From the NCBI RefSeq assembly GCF_003970915.1, contig NZ_RXOF01000009.1, positions 1 through 64,000 on the forward strand: 64,000 nt of DNA, written 5' to 3'. The position numbers were made by a program, and so were the translations under genes. The stretch comes from Hymenobacter gummosus. GTDB lineage: Bacteria > Bacteroidota > Bacteroidia > Cytophagales > Hymenobacteraceae. Shown in pieces: positions 41,063 to 47,528 of the stretch. The stretch's first letter is position 1. The number at the start of each line of letters is the position of its first letter. Below the pieces are notes generated by a model. That model saw nothing but the letters and a program-made list of their open reading frames with translations, did no database searches and was not told the origin of the DNA.

Positions 41063-41106
41063 CGTCATCCTGAGCGCAGCAAAGCGTAGCGAAGGACCTT
41101 CCTCGC
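41063..41106. repeat. Solo copy of the TCATCCTGAGC dispersed repeat
   Basis: CGTCATCCTGAGCGCAGC continuing AAAGCGTAGCGAAGGACCTT. It starts nine bases after the pit stop codon. A short GCAGCAAAGCGTAGCGAAG internal duplication distinguishes it from the copy at 157-191. Confidence 0.7.
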
Positions 41107-41125
41107 ACCCTGCACTAACTGAATA

Positions 41126-41170
41126 GCGCCGCCACCAACGCCCTGATGTTGGTGGCGGCGCTTGTTTTTA
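41126..41170 (+). terminator. Terminator of the phosphate transporter gene
   Basis: AGCGCCGCCACCAAC (41126-41140) pairs perfectly with GTTGGTGGCGGCGCT (41149-41163), followed by TGTTTTT. Confidence 0.85.
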
Positions 41171-41319
41171 CCGTTGCCGAAAGAGCGTTGCCCCGTTGGC
41201 CTTAGCTACGGTGCCGGGCAGGCGGAAGCTACGTCGACCTTCGGTTCGCTTAGGCTGAGGACGACGTTTTTTGCCTGTTACGTGTTACCTGTCACTTGTC
41301 GCCCTTCGCGCTTAAACAC

Positions 41320-41351
41320 AAAAAGCCGCTCCAGACCGGGGCGGCTTTTTT
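41320..41351. terminator. Bidirectional hairpin with A and T runs
   Basis: AAAAAGCCGC (41320-41329) pairs with GCGGCTTTTT (41341-41350). It could end transcription from the minus-strand gene at 41495. Confidence 0.7.
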
Positions 41352-41443
41352 GTTTGGCAGTTTTTGCTTACCGAAGCTGACTTATACGCAGGGTTGGCTT
41401 ATTCCGTTCACGTTTGCACCGCTTCCTGGTTGCTTTCAGCTAC

Positions 41444-41486
41444 TTATCCACTTATCAACACGAAAAAGCGCCCGATTTGTGGATAA
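41444..41486. promoter_or_regulatory. Outlying DnaA-box group
   Basis: TTATCCACT (41444-41452), TTATCAACA (41452-41460) and TGTGGATAA (41478-41486, a perfect TTATCCACA on the minus strand) occur within 43 bases, about 1.3 kb from the main cluster. Confidence 0.6.
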
Positions 41487-41494
41487 CTATCAGC

Positions 41495-41974
41495 TTAGGC
41501 GGGCCACTGCACTTCGAGGTCGTCGTTGATGTAGACGCCGAAATTGACGAACTGCAGCTGGTCCTCATCAAAGTAAAGGTCAATCATCTCCTTCTCGTAG
41601 GAGAGGCGCATCTCGCCGGTATCCACCTTCTCGGTTTCGCCCTGGTCGTGGCCGTGGCGCTGCATCAGGGCCTGAATTTCCTCCGGCGACTTGCCGTGGA
41701 TGGGCTCCCCGTAGAGGCGCATGCCGGGGTGGTCGGTTTCGATGCAGGAGAGGCGGTAGTCGTCTTCGCGGTCGAAGTACAGGGAATAGCCCTCTTCGAG
41801 GTAGTTCCAGGCCTGGTGCTCGAACTCGTCGTCGTCTTCCGACTCTTCAATTTCTTCCGGCTCGCCCATCAGGGCGCGGACTTCGTCCATGCTGGCGCCG
41901 AACTTGAGCGGGCCCATGCCTTGGCCCAGCACGATTTCGTTTTCGTCGGTGCTGCGGGGTTGGGGCGTATTCAT
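41495..41974 (-). CDS. Acidic protein of unknown function
   Basis: A 159-residue, very acidic protein from ATG 41974. It begins NTPQPRSTDENEIVLGQGMG and continues PLKFGASMDEVRALMGEPEE, a pattern (GxxxLGxSxxEVxxxLGxP) typical of SmpA/BamE-like or related small alpha/beta proteins, although no signal peptide is present. The remainder alternates strands and acidic turns (AWNYLEEGYSLYFDREDDYR, ALMQRHGHDQGETEKVDTGE). I do not recognise a named family. It sits between two groups of DnaA boxes, but no link to replication can be seen in the sequence. An upstream frame to 42085 reads through the hairpin repeat and is rejected. Confidence 0.7.
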   Translation of the reverse strand: MNTPQPRSTDENEIVLGQGMGPLKFGASMDEVRALMGEPEEIEESEDDDEFEHQAWNYLEEGYSLYFDREDDYRLSCIETDHPGMRLYGEPIHGKSPEEIQALMQRHGHDQGETEKVDTGEMRLSYEKEMIDLYFDEDQLQFVNFGVYINDDLEVQWPA

Positions 41975-42022
41975 AAGGTGCAAGGGGTTGAAGGTAGGAG
42001 GTGAGGTAAAGGTAGGTTTTGG

Positions 42023-42111
42023 AATGGCTAAATGGTTCGATGGCCAAATGGCTAGCTGTTCAACGTTGCCAGAACGACCAGCCATTTAACCATCGAGCCA
42101 TTTGGCCATTT
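42023..42111. repeat. Dispersed palindromic repeat, copy 2
   Basis: The left arm AATGGCTAAATGGTTCGATG and the right arm GAACGACCAGCCATTTAACC with ATCGAGCCATTTGGCCATTT form an imperfect hairpin of about 38 pairs. It ends three bases before the stop of the DUF4385 gene. Related to 2214-2301 and 56156-56233. Confidence 0.8.
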
Positions 42112-42114
42112 ATT

Positions 42115-42606
42115 TCATTTCCCGTAGCGCTGCTCGAAGTCGGCTTTCTGGCGCAGGTAGTCGGGGTGCTGCTTGGCCTCGTCCCACTTGGCCTTGAAGA
42201 TGGCGGCGGCTTCGGCTTTTTCGGGGTCTTCCGGGTCGCGGGGCAGCTCGGCGCGGCCGTGGGCACCGCTCTGGCCCTTCTTGTCGGCCGGCACGGGGCC
42301 GTCGTACTTCTTGCCGCCGCGGTGGTTGGCGTAGCGCCGGGCCCGGGTGAAGCCCATCTGCAGAAACTTGCGGGCCATGTCGGCCCCCACAAAATCATCG
42401 GCGGCTAAATAGGCCAGAAACAGCCCGTAAATCGTCTCGGATGACTCGCGGGCTATGGCGGGGGTCTTGAAGCGCCAGAAGGGCAGGATTTCGCTCTTAT
42501 AGGGCTGCACGAGCAACACGCCCTGCTCCCCCTTGCCCACCCGGTACCGTTCCGGGTGTTTTCGGAAGTCGACGTGGTGGAAATCCTGTTGATAATCGAA
42601 GGGCAT
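42115..42606 (-). CDS. DUF4385-family protein
   Basis: A 163-residue soluble protein from ATG 42606. The block YRVGKGEQGVLLVQPYKSEI, LPFWRFKTPAIARESSETIY and FVGADMARKFLQMGFTRARR then YANHRGGKKYDGP is the DUF4385 signature. The function is unknown. The C-terminus is charged and contains EKAEAAAIFKAKWDEAKQHP. The frame opens earlier (42702) but that would reach into the origin region and has an odd composition. It is the last gene before the gene-free origin region. Confidence 0.85.
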   Translation of the reverse strand: MPFDYQQDFHHVDFRKHPERYRVGKGEQGVLLVQPYKSEILPFWRFKTPAIARESSETIYGLFLAYLAADDFVGADMARKFLQMGFTRARRYANHRGGKKYDGPVPADKKGQSGAHGRAELPRDPEDPEKAEAAAIFKAKWDEAKQHPDYLRQKADFEQRYGK

Positions 42607-43592
42607 GACGACGGCGTGGCGAAGAGCCTCTGTATACGCACCCCGACCGGCGCGGGTAAACGCCGGCCCCGTTTCCGGCCAGCAGCCTTGTTCACTATTC
42701 AATACCGCCCGCCGGCTTATCCACCCCGGTCGGCCCGGCCACTGCTTTTCTTGGTGCGAGTCCGCCGGCGCTTTTTCGCTCCGCCGGCCTTGGGCGGCCC
42801 GGTCTTGCTCATCCGGGCATTTTCCTTCCGGCCCGACTTATCCACCTGCCTAATAACTTTTCATTAAATAAAATTTTAAAAATCTTTTTTGTCTTCGGTT
42901 GTTAGGGCTGTTCATAAGTGGATAAAAATCGGGCTTATGCACAGCGCTGGATAACATGTGTACAAGACCGGGCTTATACACCGGCTATCCACAGGGCATG
43001 TGCATTTTAGAGTGCTGATTTACTGATAATTAACAGCTTTTTAGACAATCCACACACTTGTGCACAAGGCTGTGAATTCACACGGCGGTGGAAAGTGGAT
43101 AGTGCCGAAAGCCTGGGGAAGTTGTCCACGGCTGTCCACAGCCCGCGGGCACTGGTAGGCGGCTGAATCGGCCAAAAATACTTTTCCCTTATTTCTCCAC
43201 GGCTATCCACCGTTATCCAGCCTTTATCCACGCATTATCCCCAGGTTACGCCGGCACCTGGTTTTCGGGCCCGAAGAATTCCACATTGGCCTGTGGATAC
43301 GTGGATAACTGATAATCAAGCCCAAAAAGCGCGCTGAGAATCAGGGTGTAGTTACTTGCGCGAATATAGAGGGGGCCAAAACGGGGCTGGCAGCTCCAGC
43401 CGGATAGCCGTAGCAACGCCCCCGGCGCAGGCAGCCGCTTTCTACCGCCGAAACGAGCCGGCAAGGCAACGCGCGGACTGCAGCCAGGCCGCAGTGACGA
43501 GCGGCCAAGGCACAAAAAAGCCCCGGCGCGGGGCACCGGGGCTGTAGTACTCGGATGGCTGGTTTCTGCGCCCTGAACGGGGAAAGCAGCGG
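42607..43592. other. oriC: Candidate chromosomal replication origin (oriC)
   Basis: A gene-free region of about 1 kb with many DnaA-box-like sequences. TTATCCACC stands at 42717 and 42838. An AT-rich stretch suitable for unwinding covers 42851-42890 (TAATAACTTTTCATTAAATA, continuing in A and T runs). Then follow AGTGGATAA 42917, a perfect TTATGCACA 42935, TTATACACC 42974, CTATCCACA 42985, CTATCCACC 43203, TTATCCACG 43224, TTATCCCCA 43235, TGTGGATAC 43292 and CGTGGATAA 43300, plus weaker ones (42946, 43213, 43112). A palindrome CTTGTGCACAAG lies at 43057-43068. mnmG, a classical origin neighbour, is 4 kb away. Small frames in the region have unlikely compositions. The functional core is probably 42717-43308. 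Confidence 0.75.
43513..43543 (-). terminator. Terminator of the Big_5 lipoprotein gene
   Basis: AGCCCCGG (43519-43526) pairs with CCGGGGCT (43536-43543); on the minus strand it is followed by TTTTTTG. It keeps that transcript out of the origin region. Confidence 0.8.
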
Positions 43593-45215
43593 CTAGAAGC
43601 TCAGCTTTAGGTTTTCAATTTCCCAGTTGGCCCGTACCTGCTGGGGCTCCGGAAACCGGTACACCGGCTCGGCCGGCAGCAGCAGCTTCGGGTCGCCGCC
43701 CCGCCAGCGGCCGTCGTTGTCGGCGTCGATGAGCACGCGCAGGGTGTAGGTGCCGGGGTCGAGGTTGTCGAAGCGGAAGGTGCGCGGGCTGCTGAGGCTG
43801 CGCACCACCTGCTGGTTCTGGTCGAGCAGCTGCAGCTCGTAGCTGCGGGCAGCCGTCTGCACCGTGCCGGAGAGCGTGCCGGTGGTCGACTGCTCCGTCA
43901 CGCGCAGGCGCAGCGGGCGCAGGCGCAACGACTGGCCCCCGATGGCCAGGATGGCGGTGCTGTCGGGAATGAATGTGACGGTGTTTTTGGCCTTGGTGTT
44001 CACGTTTACGGCCAGCTGGGTGCGGTCGGGGCTGAGCGTGGCGTCGGCGGGCAGGCGCAGGGGGCGGCGGGTTAGGGAGTCTTCCTGCAGCGTGCCGAAG
44101 GGCTTGGTGGTGAGCACGCGCACCGGCTCGGTGAACTGCAGCTTAATCTGCCCTTGGCGGTACACTTCGCGGGGGGCACCTATCACTTGGTACTGCGGCC
44201 CGCGGCGCGCCGGCGCGGCCTGCCCCTCGAAGCGCACATTGAGGGTATCCGCGCCCGCGTTGCCGGCGCTGTCGACGGCCGAAATCAGGTAGCGGCCGGC
44301 GGGCACCAGCTCCCCGCGCTGTATCACCACGCTGCGCCCGCGCTCCTGCAGCACGGCGGCTTCGAGCAGGGCCGGGTTGGGCGCCTGGCCCAGGGCCGCC
44401 AGCGTGAACTGCCGCAGCCCCTCGTTGTAGCCGATTTTGAACTGCGCGGGCGAGGTTTGCTGCGACAGAATCAGGGGCCGCTTGGAGTCGGGGCGCACCG
44501 TGACGAGCCGCACCGAATCGAGCCGCGGCTGAATGGTAACGGGCGCGGGCAGGTAAGCAATGCGTTCGGGCTCGTCGTAGCGGCTGTTGTTGTTCTTGTC
44601 GAGCAGGGCGTAGATGCGGTAGCTGCCCTCGCGCAGGTTGCGCAGCTGGAAGTTGCCGCTCTTGTCGGAGCGCGTCTGGTAGTAGGGGCGGTGGCGGCGC
44701 ACGTCGGTGGTGTCGCCGGCGGGGTACAGGGCCACGGTGATGTCGGCCTCGGGCTGCCCGCTGAGCAACTGCGTGACGGAGCCGCTCACGCGCCCGGAAT
44801 CGAGGGCCGCGCCGGTGCTAAAGGCCACAATTACGTCGCGGGCCGGGTTGCTCTCGGTAATGTCGGTAACGGCGTCGCGGAAGTTGAACACGTAGGTGGT
44901 GTTCGGGTCCAGCGGCTTCTCGAAGCGCAGCTCGATGCTGCTGCGCTCCTCCCGGATTTTGTAGGGGTTGTCGTCGGGGATGGAGGGCGTGATGAGCAGG
45001 TTTTTGGTCAGCTCCTTGAGCTGTACCTGCTCCGAAAACGTGAGGCGCAGGCGTTGCTCTTTCACGTTGGTAGCCCCATTTTTCGGCTCGGTGCTGACCA
45101 GCTTGGGCGCTACCTGGTCGCGCGGACCGCCTTCGGGCGAGCTGATGGCGGCGCAGCCCGCCAGGGCCAGGCCGGCCGGGAGCAGGAGCAGCAGGGAATT
45201 AGCGCGAGCGGACAT
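43593..45215 (-). CDS. Ig-like (Big_5) domain lipoprotein
   Basis: A 540-residue lipoprotein: leader SLLLLLPAGLALAGC with lipobox LAGC, then PRDQVAPKLVSTEPKNGATN and VKEQRLRLTFSEQVQLKEL, the N-terminal Big_5 domain. Residues about 145-240 look like a carboxypeptidase-regulatory/SdrD-type fold (GSVTQLLSGQPEADITVALY, SGNFQLRNLREGSYRIYALL, DKNNNSRYDEPE). The C-terminal part is another repeat of the same type ending RVLIDADNDGRWRGGDPK. Related proteins of Bacteroidota are surface lipoproteins of unknown function. The start overlaps the end of the small upstream gene by 17 bases, suggesting coupling. Confidence 0.87.
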   Translation of the reverse strand: MSARANSLLLLLPAGLALAGCAAISSPEGGPRDQVAPKLVSTEPKNGATNVKEQRLRLTFSEQVQLKELTKNLLITPSIPDDNPYKIREERSSIELRFEKPLDPNTTYVFNFRDAVTDITESNPARDVIVAFSTGAALDSGRVSGSVTQLLSGQPEADITVALYPAGDTTDVRRHRPYYQTRSDKSGNFQLRNLREGSYRIYALLDKNNNSRYDEPERIAYLPAPVTIQPRLDSVRLVTVRPDSKRPLILSQQTSPAQFKIGYNEGLRQFTLAALGQAPNPALLEAAVLQERGRSVVIQRGELVPAGRYLISAVDSAGNAGADTLNVRFEGQAAPARRGPQYQVIGAPREVYRQGQIKLQFTEPVRVLTTKPFGTLQEDSLTRRPLRLPADATLSPDRTQLAVNVNTKAKNTVTFIPDSTAILAIGGQSLRLRPLRLRVTEQSTTGTLSGTVQTAARSYELQLLDQNQQVVRSLSSPRTFRFDNLDPGTYTLRVLIDADNDGRWRGGDPKLLLPAEPVYRFPEPQQVRANWEIENLKLSF

Positions 45216-45513
45216 TATAAAGCAGCAGCGTGGAAATCGTGAGCAGGACGCAAGCCCCGAGGATGGTCCACCGGGCGCGGCCCCGGACGGGGCCGGGCGT
45301 GGGCTCGGCGTCGGGGGGCGGTTCGGTGGGCACCGCTACCGCCGTGCGCACCGAATCCGCCCCGGGCGAAGGTACAACGACGGAATCGGGCCGGATGGGG
45401 TTGTGCTGGGCCAAAACCGGCGTCAGCAGCGCTAATTCCAGCCCGGCCAGCAGCGCCAGGCGCCGCAGCGGGCGGAGCGGGCAACGACGGCGAGTGGGCA
45501 GCAGCGGCTTCAT
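45199..45513 (-). CDS. Small membrane-anchored protein
   Basis: A 104-residue protein from ATG 45513. It has a basic leader with a hydrophobic stretch (RLALLAGLELALLTPVLAQ), a Pro-rich segment (VPTEPPPDAEPTPGPVRG), and a C-terminal helix (WTILGACVLLTISTLLLY) ending in NVRSR. No family is recognised. It overlaps the next gene by 17 bases, so expression is probably linked. The composition is very GC-rich. Confidence 0.6.
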   Translation of the reverse strand: MKPLLPTRRRCPLRPLRRLALLAGLELALLTPVLAQHNPIRPDSVVVPSPGADSVRTAVAVPTEPPPDAEPTPGPVRGRARWTILGACVLLTISTLLLYNVRSR

Positions 45514-45564
45514 CGGATGCGGTGAATACAAAGCAGTTGGCCCCTCCCCTACCCTGCCGGCGGC

Positions 45565-46488
45565 TCAGGCCTTTTCGGGCGCGGCGCCGGTTTTGGCGTC
45601 CTTGGTGGCCACGTAAATCAGGCTGGAATACTGCCCGCCGTTCTGGGCCGCCTGCCGGTTCGACTTGTAGCCGGAGCGCAGGGCCGCCAGCAGGCCGCCG
45701 CTGCGCTCGGCGCGGTACTTCTCGCTGAGCATGCTCACGTAGAACGCGTCGAGCTTCATGGGCAGGGTCTGGCGCAGCTGCAGGTGGTGCTTGCGCAGCA
45801 GGCGCGTCATGGTTTTGGCCGTGAAGTGGTAGAGGTGGCGGGGCACGTCGAAGGCGGCCCACTGCTCACGGTAATACTGCGCGTCGGGGCTTTCGGCGTT
45901 GGGCACGGCAATGATGAGCACCCCGTCGGGCTTGAGCAGGCGCGTGAGCTGCTTGAGCGTGGGGTTCAGCTCGTGCACGTGCTCGAGCACGTGCCAGAGC
46001 GTAATGGCGTCGAAGGAGGCGGGCTCGAACTGGTTTAGGTCGCCGGGGCTGATGGGCTGCCCGGTGTGTTGCTCGGCCAGCTGGCGGGCGGTGTCGTTGG
46101 GCTCGAGGCCGGCCACCTGCCAGCCGGCTTTCTGGGCGGCGGCCAGGAAGTAGCCGGTGCCACAGCCGTAGTCGAGCAAACGACCCCGGCGCGGGGCGTG
46201 CTTGGCCAGCAGGGCCACTTTCTGGCGCACCGTGAAGCTGCGGGCCACTTGGTAGACCTGGTTGATGAGGCCCTGGTTGGTGTCGGAGTGCGAGACGTAG
46301 TCCTGGCTTTCGTAGTAGCGGCCGATGCTGGCGGCGTCGGGGCGCGGATTGGTGAGCAGGAAGCTGCAATTCGTGCACTGCACGATGGCAAAGCTTTCGT
46401 GACTGACGGAATAGTCCTCGACCACCATTTTTGGGCGGAAGTCACTTTTCCCGCACACGGGGCACTGTTCTACGCGTTCGTACGACAC
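45565..46488 (-). CDS. SAM-dependent methyltransferase with zinc ribbon
   Basis: A 307-residue class I methyltransferase. The N-terminus has a four-cysteine zinc ribbon (CPVCGKSDF at 9-17 and CTNCSFLL at 38-45). The SAM-binding motif GRLLDYGCGTGYFLAAAQKA starts near residue 102; ITLWHVLEHVHELNPTLKQL and LKPDGVLIIAVPNAESPD are motifs II to III. The type resembles methyltransferases acting on sugars or lipids (Methyltransf_23 with a zinc ribbon), often linked to surface polysaccharide. The substrate is unknown. A promoter-like box lies 66 bases upstream. Confidence 0.92.
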   Translation of the reverse strand: MSYERVEQCPVCGKSDFRPKMVVEDYSVSHESFAIVQCTNCSFLLTNPRPDAASIGRYYESQDYVSHSDTNQGLINQVYQVARSFTVRQKVALLAKHAPRRGRLLDYGCGTGYFLAAAQKAGWQVAGLEPNDTARQLAEQHTGQPISPGDLNQFEPASFDAITLWHVLEHVHELNPTLKQLTRLLKPDGVLIIAVPNAESPDAQYYREQWAAFDVPRHLYHFTAKTMTRLLRKHHLQLRQTLPMKLDAFYVSMLSEKYRAERSGGLLAALRSGYKSNRQAAQNGGQYSSLIYVATKDAKTGAAPEKA

Positions 46489-46510
46489 TCAAAAGGCAAT
46501 CAGGCGGCAA

Positions 46511-46541
46511 ACAAAAAACAGCCGGACGCGGGCGCCGGCTG
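46511..46541 (-). terminator. Hairpin with T run upstream of the methyltransferase gene
   Basis: CAGCCGG (46519-46525) pairs with CCGGCTG (46535-46541) and, on the minus strand, is followed by TTTTTTGTTTG. It lies between the promoter-like box (46554) and the ATG at 46488, so it might act as a leader attenuator rather than a terminator of a distant gene. Confidence 0.5.
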
Positions 46542-46553
46542 CGACTACACCTA

Positions 46554-46561
46554 CAAAAATA
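46554..46561 (-). promoter_or_regulatory. Candidate -7 box for the methyltransferase gene
   Basis: On the minus strand TATTTTTG matches TAnnTTTG, 65 bases before the ATG at 46488. Confidence 0.35.
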
Positions 46562-46612
46562 TAGGGAACAGCCGACAAGTAGCGAACCACCAGGAATGAT
46601 GGCTGGGCAGAA

Positions 46613-46621
46613 TGTGGATAA
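46613..46621 (-). promoter_or_regulatory. Isolated perfect DnaA box
   Basis: TGTGGATAA is TTATCCACA on the minus strand, 3.3 kb right of the origin cluster. Confidence 0.55.
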
Positions 46622-46730
46622 CTACCCACTTGGTATAAAACCAGCGCGGATTTTATGCTGACGGGAAATTCTGGAAAGTGCCTGCGGAAGGTATAACACG
46701 GCTGTAATGGCGTTGTAAGCCCCCTCGGTT

Positions 46731-46754
46731 TTGCGCAAACGTTTGCGCAAAATA
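46731..46754. promoter_or_regulatory. 24-bp perfect palindrome, LacI/PurR-like operator
   Basis: TTTTGCGCAAAC joined to GTTTGCGCAAAA. The centre GCAAACGTTTGC fits operators of LacI/PurR-type repressors. A second TTTGCGCA follows at 46767. No gene start lies close on either strand. Confidence 0.45.
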
Positions 46755-47137
46755 GGGCGCTGCATTTGCGCAGAAGCTGTTTAGAAAATTGTCGACGAGT
46801 GTCACGTTGTCATGCCGGGCTTATCGACGAATCGTGGCTGGACGAGTCAACGAGTTTCGTGCGATGATCAAAAGAGTTTCTAAACGACTTCGCGAGTAAA
46901 ACGCGCTTGCTCTATCAGCCGCTAGGCTGGTCAGTCACTGGCTCCGGCATACTCGGGGGCCTACCGGTTCGGCGTATTCAACCGACCTGCTATGCTGCCG
47001 AAGGGGCTGCTGTAGCTCCTAATCGTGCTGGCAAAGCGTATTCTACCAACATGACGCCGCTATACGGCAGCGGCCGACTCGGCACCGACAAACCCCAAAT
47101 CAACTACGCCGAGGCCGCCACCGGTTTCTTTACTGAT

Positions 47138-47512
47138 TTACATGCCCGGCCGCTCGTCAATGTAGGGCGCGCCAATCACCGCCACGCCCACCGCAACGCT
47201 GCCGCCGACCAGCAACAGCAGCGCCCAGGCGGTGAACAGCAGCCACAGCATGGCCCGCCCGAAGCGCCGGTGCCAGGCGGCGTGGATGGTACCAATCAGC
47301 CCCCAAAAGGCCAGCGGCCCCTGCAAGGCGCAGGCGCCCATGATGATGTTATCAGCCCACGTGATAACGAGGTGAGGATGGCCCCACTGAAACGCTACGA
47401 TATAGGCCAGCGCCAACCCGAAAGCGAGGCTCGAAAAGACAACCAGCCCGACAAACCAACCCAGGTGGTCGGCTCGTCGGGCTGGTTGCAATGGGGCGGA
47501 GGCTGCCTGCAT
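47138..47512 (-). CDS. Membrane protein of unknown function
   Basis: A 124-residue protein with about four hydrophobic segments (GWFVGLVVFSSLAFGLALAY, NIIMGACALQGPLAFWGLIG, AMLWLLFTAWALLLLVGGSV and AVGVAVIGAPY). No named family is recognised. It lies 17 bases downstream of... rather beside the mnmG stop (47529) on the same strand, so it is probably the second gene of an mnmG transcript. Its start ATG at 47512 follows the mnmG stop by 16 bases. Confidence 0.7.
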   Translation of the reverse strand: MQAASAPLQPARRADHLGWFVGLVVFSSLAFGLALAYIVAFQWGHPHLVITWADNIIMGACALQGPLAFWGLIGTIHAAWHRRFGRAMLWLLFTAWALLLLVGGSVAVGVAVIGAPYIDERPGM

Positions 47513-47528
47513 GGTGGCCTCTGCCCTA

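Larger units (their letters stand above)
41055..41494. other. Gap after pit: repeat, two terminators, DnaA boxes
   Basis: This region of 440 bases has no supported gene. It contains a solo TCATCCTGAGC repeat, hairpins at 41126-41170 and 41320-41351, and three DnaA-box-like sequences at 41444-41486. Confidence 0.65.
46489..47137. other. Long gene-free region with a terminator, DnaA box and palindrome
   Basis: This region of 649 bases has no convincing gene; a plus-strand frame from 46907 overlaps the real minus gene and has unlikely composition. It holds a hairpin (46511-46541), a promoter-like box (46554), a perfect DnaA box (46613) and a 24-bp palindrome (46731). Confidence 0.6.

Noticed and set aside
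43246-43536. Minus-strand frame of 96 codons in the origin region
   Set aside because: Arg/Pro/Gly-rich, no family pattern, and overlaps DnaA boxes and a terminator.
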